A stretch of 64,000 nt of DNA from Terripilifer ovatus (lineage in GTDB: Bacteria; Pseudomonadota; Alphaproteobacteria; Rhizobiales; Beijerinckiaceae), in contig JARHVB010000082.1 of the NCBI GenBank assembly GCA_029222685.1, positions 63,748 through 127,747 of the forward strand. Direction: 5' to 3'. Shown here one piece after another: positions 41,934 through 50,164 of the stretch (position 1 is its first letter; each line of letters starts with the position of its first letter). The notes under the pieces were generated by a model. That model ran no database searches, was not told where the DNA came from, and saw nothing but the letters and a program-made list of their open reading frames with translations. A program made the translations under genes and the position numbers.

Positions 41934-43115
41934 ATGCAGGACATCGGCAGGCCGCACTTTTCGACCGCCGAGCGCGATCGTCGCTGGGCACGGGTCCGCG
42001 AACTGATGGCACGCGATGGCATCGACGTGATTGTCGCCGTACCGCATACGGGGCATCACGACCATTTCTCCGCCTATTCCCGCTATCTGACCGGGCTCGG
42101 CGGCTATTCGCTTGAGGTGGGCGCCGTGTTTCCGCTGGCTGCCGACGTGACGGCCATCGTCGTTCCCGATGTGGCCATCGAAAGATGGCGCGCGCAACAG
42201 GATTGGGTTGCCGACATCCGCACCCATGGCCGCGCCTTCGGCGACGGCATGATCGCGCGGCTGAAGGAGCTGAAACTCGATCGCGCGCGCATCGGCCTCG
42301 CCGGGCTCACGGGCGTGCCGCGGTTTGCCGACGGCATCGTCGCGCAGGCGTTCTACGAGAATCTGAGGCGGGCGTTTCCCAACGCGGAGCTGTGCGACTG
42401 CACCCATCTCCTCGATCTCGCTCGCTACACCAAGGGGGCCGAAGAGATCGAATTCCTGCGCGGCAGCGTCGCCTATGCGGAGGCCGCCGTCGATGCCCTG
42501 CGCACGACGGCCCGGGTCGGGGTCACGGAGAACGAGGTTTATGCCGCGATGCTGGCCGCGATGATCGCGCGCGGTAGCGAAGTGCCGGCGATGATCATGT
42601 GGGCGGCCGGACGGTCGGATACGCTCGTCTCGGCCGGTCTTCCGACGGCGCGGCGCTTCGAACGGGGCGACATCATCCGCGTCGAGGTGGAGGGCCGTTA
42701 TGCCGGCTATTGCGGGCAGGTGACGCAGATGGCGGTGCTGGGTCCGGTGCCTGCCGCCTACCGCGACATGTGGAAGATGCAGCAGGAGGCGGTGGCGCTG
42801 TGCAGCGAACTGGCACGGCCGGGCATTAACCTGGGTGAACTGGCAACGCGGACAGAGGCGGTCGCCAAAGGGACGCCCTGCCGCATCCGCTTCCTGATGC
42901 ACGGGCGCGGGCTCGGCGACGACGCGCCGATCTATGTTTTCTCAGCCGACGACGAGATCAAGCGATGGCCGCTGGAGGAGAATGCCTCCTTCATCATCAA
43001 GCCGATGGTGCTGCGCGACGGCTATGCGGATGTCGTATCGGGAGATTCCGTCGTCATCACACCAGCCGGCGCGCGGCGGCTTGGAAAGATCGAGCCCGCT
43101 ATTCTGGAGCTCTGA
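41934..43115 (+). CDS. M24 (Xaa-Pro peptidase/creatinase) family protein with altered metal ligands
   Basis: 393 residues: N-terminal creatinase domain and C-terminal pita-bread domain starting near residue 170 (RYTKGAEEIEFLRGSVAYAE). In metal-dependent members the first ligands are in IDxG and DxTR; here the segment reads GDIIRVEVEGRYAGYCGQVTQM, so both Asp are replaced (Val/Glu context and Gln). His is kept in RFLMHGRGLG and Glu in LEENASFIIKP. This is the state seen in creatinase and other non-metal hydrolases of the fold. It may act on a guanidino or N-substituted amide rather than a dipeptide. Last gene of the Rieske-Liv run. Confidence 0.82.
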   Translation: MQDIGRPHFSTAERDRRWARVRELMARDGIDVIVAVPHTGHHDHFSAYSRYLTGLGGYSLEVGAVFPLAADVTAIVVPDVAIERWRAQQDWVADIRTHGRAFGDGMIARLKELKLDRARIGLAGLTGVPRFADGIVAQAFYENLRRAFPNAELCDCTHLLDLARYTKGAEEIEFLRGSVAYAEAAVDALRTTARVGVTENEVYAAMLAAMIARGSEVPAMIMWAAGRSDTLVSAGLPTARRFERGDIIRVEVEGRYAGYCGQVTQMAVLGPVPAAYRDMWKMQQEAVALCSELARPGINLGELATRTEAVAKGTPCRIRFLMHGRGLGDDAPIYVFSADDEIKRWPLEENASFIIKPMVLRDGYADVVSGDSVVITPAGARRLGKIEPAILEL

Positions 43116-43130
43116 AAGCAACCGCTTCGC

Positions 43131-43160
43131 CGTCATAGCCGGCCTTGTGCCGGCCACCCC
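43131..43160 (+). repeat. Short intergenic palindrome GCCGGC-CTTGT-GCCGGC
   Basis: CGTCATA then GCCGGC-CTTGT-GCCGGC (hairpin 43138-43154). It is of the dispersed CTTGT-loop type common in Hyphomicrobiales intergenic regions, and pairs with an inverted relative at 43232-43268 in the same gap. It probably ends transcription of the 41934 gene. Confidence 0.65.
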
Positions 43161-43231
43161 GCCGTGGTGCGCTTCATGCGGCAAGAAAGGCCTCCGCCAT
43201 CGGCTTATCCTGCAACAGCTCGCTGCATCAT

Positions 43232-43268
43232 CGCGTGGATACCCGCGACAAGCGCGGGCATGACGCGG
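43232..43268 (-). repeat. Short intergenic palindrome CCCGCG-ACAAG-CGCGGG (inverted relative)
   Basis: GCGTGGATAC, hairpin at 43242-43258, then CATGACGC. Read on the minus strand it has the same frame as the 43131 unit: CGTCATG, stem, CTTGT loop, stem, ATCCACG. The rest of the 194-base gap between the M24 gene and the DUF2585 gene shows nothing else. Confidence 0.65.
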
Positions 43269-43309
43269 TTGGTCGACTACGGCGTCTTCCGGCACGCTTC
43301 TGCACAAAC

Positions 43310-43897
43310 TTACTCTCCCGCCTGCCATCGCGACAGAGCGGCATTGGGATGGATGAGCTGGATGATATTCAGCGTCAGATTGTCCCTGATCATGTAGCCG
43401 ACGAAAAGCTCCATCGCGAGCGCCAGCACGACGGTCAGCCACACGGGCTGCTGGCGGGCGAGGAAGAAACCCAGCGCCATCGCCAGGACATCGGAGACGG
43501 AGTTGATGATGCTGTCGCCGAAATAGCCCTGTGCCAGGGCCGACTCACGGTAGCGATCCATGATCAGCGGCGTGTTTTCGAGGATCTCCCAGCCGGCTTC
43601 CAGGCCCACGGCAATCGCGAAGCGCAGGCCGGTGGGCGTGCGCGGCGCGATAAGCCAGAGCAGCAGGTAAAAGCCGAAACCGTGGATAATGTGGGAGAAC
43701 GTGTACCAGTCGGTCAGATGCTGGGAGTTCTCGGCACTGAGAACATCGCCCTGCCACAGTTTGACAGAACCGCAGGTGCAAATCGGCGGATGGCCCAGTG
43801 CGAAGAGTGACATCACCTGGATCGCGATGAGCCCGGCCACGATCGCTGCATACTGCGCGTGCGACATCGCGCGCAGACGATTGATGATGGCCGGCAT
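43310..43897 (-). CDS. UPF0314/DUF2585 membrane protein
   Basis: 195 residues. Strong family stretches: GHPPICTCGSVKLWQGDVLS, ENSQHLTDWYTFSHIIHGFG, then EAGWEILENTPLIMDRYRES and SIINSVSDVLAMALGFFLAR. Four to five membrane helices. The family is almost confined to Hyphomicrobiales and related alphaproteobacteria and has no established function; the conserved CTCG and HxxH-like residues hint at a metal or catalytic site. Located 14 bases after the lon stop, in the hsp20-lon-DUF2585 run. Confidence 0.88.
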   Translation of the reverse strand: MPAIINRLRAMSHAQYAAIVAGLIAIQVMSLFALGHPPICTCGSVKLWQGDVLSAENSQHLTDWYTFSHIIHGFGFYLLLWLIAPRTPTGLRFAIAVGLEAGWEILENTPLIMDRYRESALAQGYFGDSIINSVSDVLAMALGFFLARQQPVWLTVVLALAMELFVGYMIRDNLTLNIIQLIHPNAALSRWQAGE

Positions 43898-43911
43898 CGC
43901 GCCCGCGCCTG

Positions 43912-46299
43912 CTAGGATGCGGTATCGGCGGGCGCCGGCGCCGGCTCAAGGGCCGCCGCTATGGCTTCCTCGACGCGTTCGAGCCAGATGATCTCGAGAT
44001 GGTTCCTCACGTCGATCGGAATGTCTTCCAGATCACGCTTGTTGCGCGCCGGCAGCATCACGCGCGTCAGCCCGGCGCGCGCCGCCGCAATGACCTTCTC
44101 CTTGATGCCGCCAACCGGCAGCACGAGGCCACGCAATGAGATCTCGCCGGTCATCGCCGTGTCGCTGCGAACGGTGCGCCCTGTCAGAAGCGAGACCAGC
44201 GCGGTGAACATGGCGACGCCGGCGCTCGGGCCATCCTTGGGCGTGGCGCCGGCGGGCACATGAACGTGAATGTCGCTTTTCTGCAGCAGATCGTCGGCAA
44301 TACCGAAGGAAGCGGCGCGGCTCTTCACAAGGGTCATCGCGGCCTGGGCGCTTTCTCGCATCACGTCGCCGAGCTGACCGGTGAGGATCAGCGCGCCACG
44401 CCCCGGCGAGCGCGCGGCCTCGATGAACAGGATATCGCCGCCGACCGGCGTCCAGGCGAGGCCCGTGGCGACGCCGGGCACGCTGGTGCGCATGGCCACT
44501 TCGTTCTCGAAAATCGGACTGCCGAGAATGGCCGTCAGCTCATCGACATGAACGGTCGCGTGATCAATGCTGCCTTCGGCGATCCGCACCGCGACGGAGC
44601 GCAGAGTGCGGCCGATCTCGCGCTCGAGGTTTCGAACGCCTGACTCGCGCGTGTAATACTGGATGATATTGCGCAGGGCCTCGTCATCAATACCCGCCTG
44701 CTCAGGCTTCAGGCCATTGGCGTCGAGCTGGCGCTTGACGAGATAGCGCTTTGCGATCTCCAGCTTCTCATTCTCCGTATAGCCCGCCAGCGTGATGATC
44801 TCCATGCGGTCGCGCAACGGGCCCTTGATCGTGTCGAGCATGTTGGCGGTCGCTATGAAGACGACACGCGACAGATCGAACGGCACGCCAAGGTAATTGT
44901 CGCGGAAGGTGGAATTCTGCTCGGGATCGAGGACCTCAAGCATCGCCGCGGACGGATCGCCCTGGATGCCCTGGCCCATCTTGTCGATCTCGTCGAGCAT
45001 CATCACGCAATCGCGGCTGCCTGCCTTGCGGATGCCCTGGATGATGGTGCCCGGCAGCGCGCCCACGTAAGTGCGGCGATGCCCGCGGATTTCCGCTTCG
45101 TCATGAACGCCGCCCAGGCTGACGCGCACGAAGGCGCGGCCCATGGCCCGCGCGATGGATTGGCCGAGCGAGGTTTTGCCGACGCCGGGCGGGCCGGCGA
45201 AACAGAGAATGGGCGCCTTGCCGGTGGGAGAGAGCTTGCGCACGGCCAGATATTCGATGATGCGGCGCTTGATCTTGTCGAGCCCGAAATGGTCGGCATC
45301 GAGGATTTTGCGGGCCTCGGCGATGTCGATCGGCTTTTCGTCCGCCAGCGCCCACGGCAGATCGAGCAGCCAGTCGAGATAGGTGCGCACCATGCCGGCT
45401 TCCATGGCGCCTTCGGGCATGCGCTCATAGCGGCGCAACTCGCGGCGGGCCTGCTCCTCGACCTCGGCCGGCATGCCGGCCTTGGCCAGCTTTTCCGTCA
45501 GTTCGCGTACTTCGCCGGCACGGCCGTCGCCCTCGCCGAGCTGACGCTGGATCGTCGCCATCTGCTCGCGCAACACGGCCTCGCGCTGACGCTGGTCGAA
45601 CGTGGCCTTGGTCTGCTCGCCGATTTCATGGGTCAGCCGCAGAACCTCGAGCCGCTCGGCCAGAAGCTTCGCCACCTTGTCGATGCGCGCGGTCAGGTCG
45701 ATGGTCTCCAGAAGCTCCTGCTTCGCGTCTGCGGAAATCTCGAGATAGGCGGCGATCAGATCGGCAAGCGGGCCCGGCGCGGTAATGCCTTGCACCGCAC
45801 CGATCAACTCGCGCGGCGCCTGGGGCAGAAGTTGCAAGGCCTCGACCGCCTGCTGTTTCAGATGCAGGAAGCGCGCCTCTATATCGGGCGTGCGTGTCTC
45901 CGGCTCTTCGATGCGCTGCACGCGCGCCACGAGGAAGGGACGCTCGCGCACGAATTCGACGACCCGGAACCTCTGCTGGCCCTGCAGGACAAGATGATGC
46001 GTGCCGTCGGGCGCATTCACATAGCGAAGCACATTTGCGATTGTACCGGTGCGGTGAAGATCGATCGCCGACGGCTCCGCAACCGACGGATCGCGCTGCA
46101 TCAAAACGCCAATCTGACGTTCTTCACGAACCGCCTGCTGCGCCGCCGCAATCGAACGCTCGCGGCTGATCGCAATCGGAAACACCGTTCCAGGCAACAG
46201 CACGGTATCGCGCACCGGCACGATGATGAGGCCGTCCGGCGGAAAGGCGACAGAGCTTTCGGCATTGGCAGGCGCGGCGGTCTCGGAACCAGGATTCAC
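43912..46299 (-). CDS. lon: ATP-dependent protease Lon (LonA type)
   Basis: 795 residues, full length. N-terminal substrate domain (LIIVPVRDTVLLPGTVFPIA), coiled linker (QRQREAVLREQMATIQRQLG), AAA+ module with Walker A GPPGVGKTS at 369-377, and protease domain with the Ser-Lys dyad S692 (PKDGPSAG) and K735 (GGIKEK). Starts at GTG 46299 behind AAGGAG. It degrades misfolded and regulatory proteins in the cytoplasm. The C-terminus is short with an Ala/Pro tail. Located directly after hsp20, outside the usual clpP-clpX-lon-hupB order, so it may be a second, stress-linked lon; this is inference. Confidence 0.95.
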   Translation of the reverse strand: MNPGSETAAPANAESSVAFPPDGLIIVPVRDTVLLPGTVFPIAISRERSIAAAQQAVREERQIGVLMQRDPSVAEPSAIDLHRTGTIANVLRYVNAPDGTHHLVLQGQQRFRVVEFVRERPFLVARVQRIEEPETRTPDIEARFLHLKQQAVEALQLLPQAPRELIGAVQGITAPGPLADLIAAYLEISADAKQELLETIDLTARIDKVAKLLAERLEVLRLTHEIGEQTKATFDQRQREAVLREQMATIQRQLGEGDGRAGEVRELTEKLAKAGMPAEVEEQARRELRRYERMPEGAMEAGMVRTYLDWLLDLPWALADEKPIDIAEARKILDADHFGLDKIKRRIIEYLAVRKLSPTGKAPILCFAGPPGVGKTSLGQSIARAMGRAFVRVSLGGVHDEAEIRGHRRTYVGALPGTIIQGIRKAGSRDCVMMLDEIDKMGQGIQGDPSAAMLEVLDPEQNSTFRDNYLGVPFDLSRVVFIATANMLDTIKGPLRDRMEIITLAGYTENEKLEIAKRYLVKRQLDANGLKPEQAGIDDEALRNIIQYYTRESGVRNLEREIGRTLRSVAVRIAEGSIDHATVHVDELTAILGSPIFENEVAMRTSVPGVATGLAWTPVGGDILFIEAARSPGRGALILTGQLGDVMRESAQAAMTLVKSRAASFGIADDLLQKSDIHVHVPAGATPKDGPSAGVAMFTALVSLLTGRTVRSDTAMTGEISLRGLVLPVGGIKEKVIAAARAGLTRVMLPARNKRDLEDIPIDVRNHLEIIWLERVEEAIAAALEPAPAPADTAS

Positions 46300-46311
46300 A
46301 GGGATGCTCCT

Positions 46312-46716
46312 TCAGATCGCCTTGTGCAGGCTGATGAGCAGACAGCCGTCGCTGGTGGCGGTGCCGACGCGATCGTAACGGCCGGGCGGCAAGGCAATCC
46401 GCCGCTCGAAGCGACCTTGCGGCAATTCCAGACGATGAATGGTGGCGGTGCGCAACTGCGGCGGCAGAACACGGCGGCCTTTTATGACAATTGTTCCGTC
46501 TTCGATCATGGCCTCGACATTCTCCGGCGGAACGCCCGGCAAGGCGATGAAGATCAATATCTTGTCGTCGGTCTCGATGACATCGACGGGAGGCTCCCAG
46601 GTCGGCTGGGCCCGGGTTGCGCGGGGCGAGAAAACGTCGCGGTGCATTCTCTCCGCACGCGAGAGCATTTCAATCGCATCCGACCACATCCAGTTCCTCG
46701 GATTACCATCGGCCAT
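46312..46716 (-). CDS. Small heat-shock protein Hsp20/alpha-crystallin family
   Basis: 134 residues. Alpha-crystallin domain from about residue 40: PPVDVIETDDKILIFIALPG, VPPENVEAMIEDGTIVIKGR, then RLELPQGRFERRIALPPGRY. The usual C-terminal IxI anchor is weak (LLISLHKAI). ATP-independent holdase that binds unfolding proteins. Twelve bases upstream of lon, GGAGG ribosome site. Together they form a hold-and-degrade unit. Confidence 0.9.
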   Translation of the reverse strand: MADGNPRNWMWSDAIEMLSRAERMHRDVFSPRATRAQPTWEPPVDVIETDDKILIFIALPGVPPENVEAMIEDGTIVIKGRRVLPPQLRTATIHRLELPQGRFERRIALPPGRYDRVGTATSDGCLLISLHKAI

Positions 46717-47029
46717 GGACGAACCTCCGCGTCACTGTGAGCTGCCTGGGACGGCCTTTCATGGTCGCTTTTAAACGGACGGCCCACAAATCTTCAAGTC
46801 TGGAAACGACATATTTGAATGGATTGGCGACCTCGCCGGTTCCATCGCCTTCCGGCATCGGGGGCTGGCGTTGACAATCCTGGGGATGAGAGAAACGCTA
46901 CATTGATGTTCCGGTGCGGCCGGAAGCCGCAACGGCGGTGCAGCATGATGAGAATTGTTCTCGTGACTGCCGGTGGTATCTCATGGGAGATTGCTACGGG
47001 CGTTCTGGATAGCGAAGGGGGGCCATAGC
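46717..47029. promoter_or_regulatory. Divergent promoter region between hsp20-lon and cytochrome c/cbpAM
   Basis: 313 bases without a supported gene. On the minus strand a CTTGAAG element (46792-46798) is followed, 17 bases on, by TTAAAAG (46768-46774), 50 bases before the hsp20 start. CTTGAA is the alphaproteobacterial sigma-32 -35 core; the -10 match is poor. Small open frames here show no family likeness. Confidence 0.35.
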
Positions 47030-47350
47030 TTGTTCTTTCAGATTTTGGCACGAAATGGGTTTATGGCCTGTGTGTTCGCGGTAACGATCTTGTCTGCATC
47101 GGCCGCCGATGTGAGTAACGGCAAGAGAATCGCCGAGCGTTGGTGTGCGGCCTGCCATGTCGTCGCGCCCCAACAGACGCGGGCAAGCGCGGATGTCCCG
47201 ACGTTCGCTGCAATCGCCGCCAAATATGCGACATCGCGCGACCTTGGCGTTTTTCTGACCGACCCGCATCCGCGCATGCCGGATATGGCCCTGTCGCAAC
47301 CCGAGATCGCAGACCTTGTCGCCTATATCCGGTCGCTCGGGACGCAATAG
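47030..47350 (+). CDS. Periplasmic class I cytochrome c
   Basis: 106 residues from TTG 47030, chosen because GGGGGG lies ten bases upstream and the resulting leader (FFQILARNGFMACVFAVTIL, cleaved at ASA) is a proper signal peptide; ATG 47063 truncates it. Heme-binding CAACH at 39-43, distal Met in PRMPDMALSQPEI near residues 83-90. Single-heme electron carrier in the periplasm. It stands between the chaperone operons but has no evident functional link; similar small cytochromes c accompany stress islands in several alphaproteobacteria. Confidence 0.82.
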   Translation: MFFQILARNGFMACVFAVTILSASAADVSNGKRIAERWCAACHVVAPQQTRASADVPTFAAIAAKYATSRDLGVFLTDPHPRMPDMALSQPEIADLVAYIRSLGTQ

Positions 47351-47433
47351 GCTCGATCGTGGCATGACAGAATGTCCTCGAGCAGAGTTGTTGCCGGGAA
47401 GCGCCATAGCGTGGATTGAACGGGATCGGATCT

Positions 47434-48339
47434 ATGAAAGACCCTTACGAGACGCTCGGCGTCAAGCGATCGGCGAGCGACAAGGAAATCAAGGACGCCT
47501 TCAAGAAACTGGCGCGCCAGTACCATCCCGACCTGCATCCCGGCGACAAGGAAGCGGAAGGGAAGTTCAAGGACATATCGGCGGCCAATGACCTGCTCAA
47601 GGACGCCGAGAAGCGCCGCCGGTTCGACGCGGGCGAGATCGATGCCAGCGGGGCCGAACGACCGCAGCAACGCTACTATCGCGATTTCGCCGATGCGCCG
47701 CATGCCGCGCAGGACGGTTTCGCCAGCAACGAGGATCTGGAGGAATTTCTGGCCCGTGCCTTCGGCGGCGGAGGCGCCAGAAGCCGCGGCGGGTTTGCGG
47801 CGGCCGGCCAGGATGTCAACTACGTGCTTCCGGTCGGATTGCTCGATGTCGCCAACGGCGCCACACGGACGATCACGCTGCCGGACGGCAAGACGCTGCA
47901 GGTGACGATTCCCGAGGGCGCCGAAGATCGGCAAATGCTGCGGCTGAAAGGACAGGGCATGCCGGGCTTCGGCGGCGGACCGACGGGCGATGCCTATGTC
48001 GAGATCCACGTCGAACCGCATCCGTTCTTTCAACGCAAGGACGACAATATTCATGTCGATGTTCCCGTCACATTGAAGGAGGCGGTGCTAGGCGCGCAGA
48101 TCGAGGTTCCGACGATCAACGGCCCGGTGGTGGCGACGGTCCCCAAGGGATCGAATACGGGCACCACATTGCGGCTGCGCGACAGGGGTATCCGCAACCG
48201 CAAGACCGGACAACGCGGCCATCAGTTCATCAGCCTGAAAGTCGTTCTGCCGACGGCCGAAGAGCCGGACCTGACCGCGTTTCTCGAGACGTGGCAGCCG
48301 AAGGTTCAGCAGGAACCGCGCAAGGAGATGCTCAGATGA
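47434..48339 (+). CDS. cbpA: DnaJ-class co-chaperone CbpA
   Basis: 301 residues from ATG 47434. J domain with HPD at 31-33 (ARQYHPDLHPGDKEAEGKFK), Gly-rich linker (ARAFGGGGARSRGGFAAAG), then two C-terminal peptide-binding domains (GQDVNYVLPVGLLDVANGAT, then DDNIHVDVPVTLKEAVLGAQ). The cysteine zinc-finger of DnaJ is missing, as in CbpA. It stimulates DnaK ATPase. The start lies behind CGGGATCGG, 83 bases after the cytochrome gene, and the stop overlaps cbpM. Confidence 0.92.
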   Translation: MKDPYETLGVKRSASDKEIKDAFKKLARQYHPDLHPGDKEAEGKFKDISAANDLLKDAEKRRRFDAGEIDASGAERPQQRYYRDFADAPHAAQDGFASNEDLEEFLARAFGGGGARSRGGFAAAGQDVNYVLPVGLLDVANGATRTITLPDGKTLQVTIPEGAEDRQMLRLKGQGMPGFGGGPTGDAYVEIHVEPHPFFQRKDDNIHVDVPVTLKEAVLGAQIEVPTINGPVVATVPKGSNTGTTLRLRDRGIRNRKTGQRGHQFISLKVVLPTAEEPDLTAFLETWQPKVQQEPRKEMLR

Positions 48340-48674
48340 CTCATGTCGATGATCTTCTCGCGACGATCTCCACTTTGCAGCGCGGCGATATCGAGACCTG
48401 GATCCGCGAAGGACTGGTCGCGCCGCAACAGGAAGCGGGAACGCTGCATTTCACGGAAATGGAATGTGCGCGCGTCCGCCTCATCTGTACGCTGCACTAC
48501 GAACTCGAGATCGATGCCGAGACGTTGCCGATGGTGCTGTCGCTGGTCGACCAGCTTTACGACACGCGAAAGCGTCTCTTGTCCCTGACCGCCGCCGTTG
48601 CGGCGCAGGATCAGGACGTCCAGGCGGCGATCCTCGCCGCACTGGAGCGAGACGACCCTGCGCGGCAATCGTGA
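48336..48674 (+). CDS. cbpM: Chaperone modulator CbpM-like protein
   Basis: 112 residues from ATG 48336, overlapping the cbpA stop by four bases. MerR-like/CbpM layout: LQRGDIETWIREGLVAPQQE, TEMECARVRLICTLHYELEI, then a helical C-terminus with LSLVDQLYDTRKRLLSLTAA. CbpM binds the J domain of CbpA and inhibits it. The conserved gene pair makes the assignment secure despite low similarity expected for this family. Confidence 0.85.
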   Translation: MTHVDDLLATISTLQRGDIETWIREGLVAPQQEAGTLHFTEMECARVRLICTLHYELEIDAETLPMVLSLVDQLYDTRKRLLSLTAAVAAQDQDVQAAILAALERDDPARQS

Positions 48675-48679
48675 CAAGT

Positions 48680-50011
48680 CTAGGCAGGCATGGTCAACGG
48701 ATCATCGAGCGGTCCGTCGAGCACGGCAGCGATGATCGCTTCGATCTGGCGCTCATCGATGGCTGACGCTCCCGAACGAAACTTACCCACCAGTTCGTCT
48801 CGCGTGAGGGGCCGCTGCGGATCGCCGGGAACGTCATCGGTCATATAGGTGGCAGCCCGTCCGCCTGCCGTCACGGCAAGTTCGGCGCCTCGCTTGTCCT
48901 GCGCCGTCAGAACCGGATGTTCCTCGAGTTCGATCATGCCCTCGAGCCGGTGCACGTCGGGATTTGACAGTGCCTCGGCGCGGAACGCCTCCACCGTGAA
49001 ATCGCCGTGGAGCAAGGCCCAGGCGAGGCCGTAACTCAGGCTGAACTGGGCCTGTATCGGTGTCGCTGGATGCCTGACGCCGCAATAGGTCAGGGCGTTG
49101 CGATAGATCCTGAGCTGCACACGCTCGATATTCGCCGCCTGCGAACCATGATCCGCGTGCCATTGCGAGGCAGCGAAAACGCCATAGTGCACATGTTTGG
49201 CGACGGGATATTTCTTCAGATAGCCCTGCAGCAGCAGCCAATCTCCTGGCGCCGTGTCCAGCGCATGGACATCGCGGCCAAGCGCCAGGCGCATGTGTTC
49301 GCTCAGGCTGCCGGGCGGGCCGCCAAAGCCGGCACGGGCCGACGTCAGCGCGATGTCGGCGAGAAGCGCGCCATGCCCGACATAGAGATTGCGCGCGGTC
49401 GACCCGTGGGTGATGGGATAATAGAGACTGAAAGGCAGATGACAGGCGGCGTGGCTGATCGCCGCCAGGGCAGTCTCGGGCGTCTCGCCGCGCAGGCGCG
49501 CAAGCCCGGCCGCGGCGCCGAACGTGCCAAAGCCGCCGTCCACATGCATGCCCGGCCGCAGGCGATAGACCTCACCGAGACGGCCGCCGATCTCGTAGCC
49601 TGCGACCAGCGCATCCAGCACCTGGCGCAGGCTGCGCCGTTCCGGCAAGGCGCGCGCCAGCAGCGCCGGCACGACATGCAGGCCTGGACGCCCCTGCGCG
49701 AGCGCCAGACCTTCGGGCCCCTCGAAGCAGCAAGCGGCAGCCGAGAAGGCTGACAGGAATCCACTGGTCGAAAGTCCGCCAGGCATACCAGGAAACCGAA
49801 GTCCTCCCGGTTCGCTTTCATTGAGCCGCCCGACAAGGCCGCGAACCTCGTCCGTCGCCAGCCCCGACAGCGCACAGCCGATCGTATCGAACAGCAGATG
49901 TCTCGCGCGCTGCTCGATCGAACCGTCGTCGAGCGGCTGCGCAGACCACAGCCAGCGTAATGTCTGCAGAATATCGTCATCAAGTCGTGTGGGCCGGGTG
50001 CCGCTATTCAT
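48680..50011 (-). CDS. MmgE/PrpD family protein
   Basis: 443 residues. All-helical plus alpha/beta MmgE/PrpD fold: ARHLLFDTIGCALSGLATDE, YEIGGRLGEVYRL with HVDGGFGTFGAAAGLARLRG, SAAARN-like GSTARNLYVGHGALLADIAL, and KYPVAKHVHYGVFA. Members are 2-methylcitrate or itaconate-type dehydratases/decarboxylases and many of unknown substrate. Divergent from the GntR gene over 153 bases with two identical-spacing dyads, so it probably belongs to the same regulon as the downstream hydantoinase operon. Convergent with cbpM (5-base gap). Confidence 0.85.
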   Translation of the reverse strand: MNSGTRPTRLDDDILQTLRWLWSAQPLDDGSIEQRARHLLFDTIGCALSGLATDEVRGLVGRLNESEPGGLRFPGMPGGLSTSGFLSAFSAAACCFEGPEGLALAQGRPGLHVVPALLARALPERRSLRQVLDALVAGYEIGGRLGEVYRLRPGMHVDGGFGTFGAAAGLARLRGETPETALAAISHAACHLPFSLYYPITHGSTARNLYVGHGALLADIALTSARAGFGGPPGSLSEHMRLALGRDVHALDTAPGDWLLLQGYLKKYPVAKHVHYGVFAASQWHADHGSQAANIERVQLRIYRNALTYCGVRHPATPIQAQFSLSYGLAWALLHGDFTVEAFRAEALSNPDVHRLEGMIELEEHPVLTAQDKRGAELAVTAGGRAATYMTDDVPGDPQRPLTRDELVGKFRSGASAIDERQIEAIIAAVLDGPLDDPLTMPA

Positions 50012-50087
50012 AGCTTGTTGCCTCTCAGCGTGCCGTAAACTTGTGCGGGCGAAGGGATTGACGTTCTACAGTCATCTTATATCCTAG

Positions 50088-50122
50088 ACAGGTAACTGTA
50101 TTTTGACCAGACAGATTGCTGT
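50088..50122. promoter_or_regulatory. Double operator: two AGACAG-N4-CTGTATT dyads, 23 bases apart
   Basis: ACAG-GTAA-CTGT at 50088-50099 and ACAG-ATTG-CTGT at 50111-50122. Both are preceded by AG and followed by ATT, so they are direct repeats of a dyad, spaced 23 bases (two helix turns). The spacer lies between the MmgE/PrpD gene and the GntR gene. This is the organisation expected for a HutC-type repressor acting on both promoters. Confidence 0.7.
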
Positions 50123-50164
50123 ATTGCAGAGCTGCTGACAGCGGCCCTTCTCAGGGGAAACTGG

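Noticed and set aside
43131-43268. Possible CRISPR-like repeat pair
   Set aside because: Only two units, in inverted orientation, with long stems; no spacer-repeat periodicity and no cas genes.
46819-47028. 69-codon open frame upstream of the cytochrome gene
   Set aside because: No ribosome site, no family likeness, and it fills a divergent promoter region.
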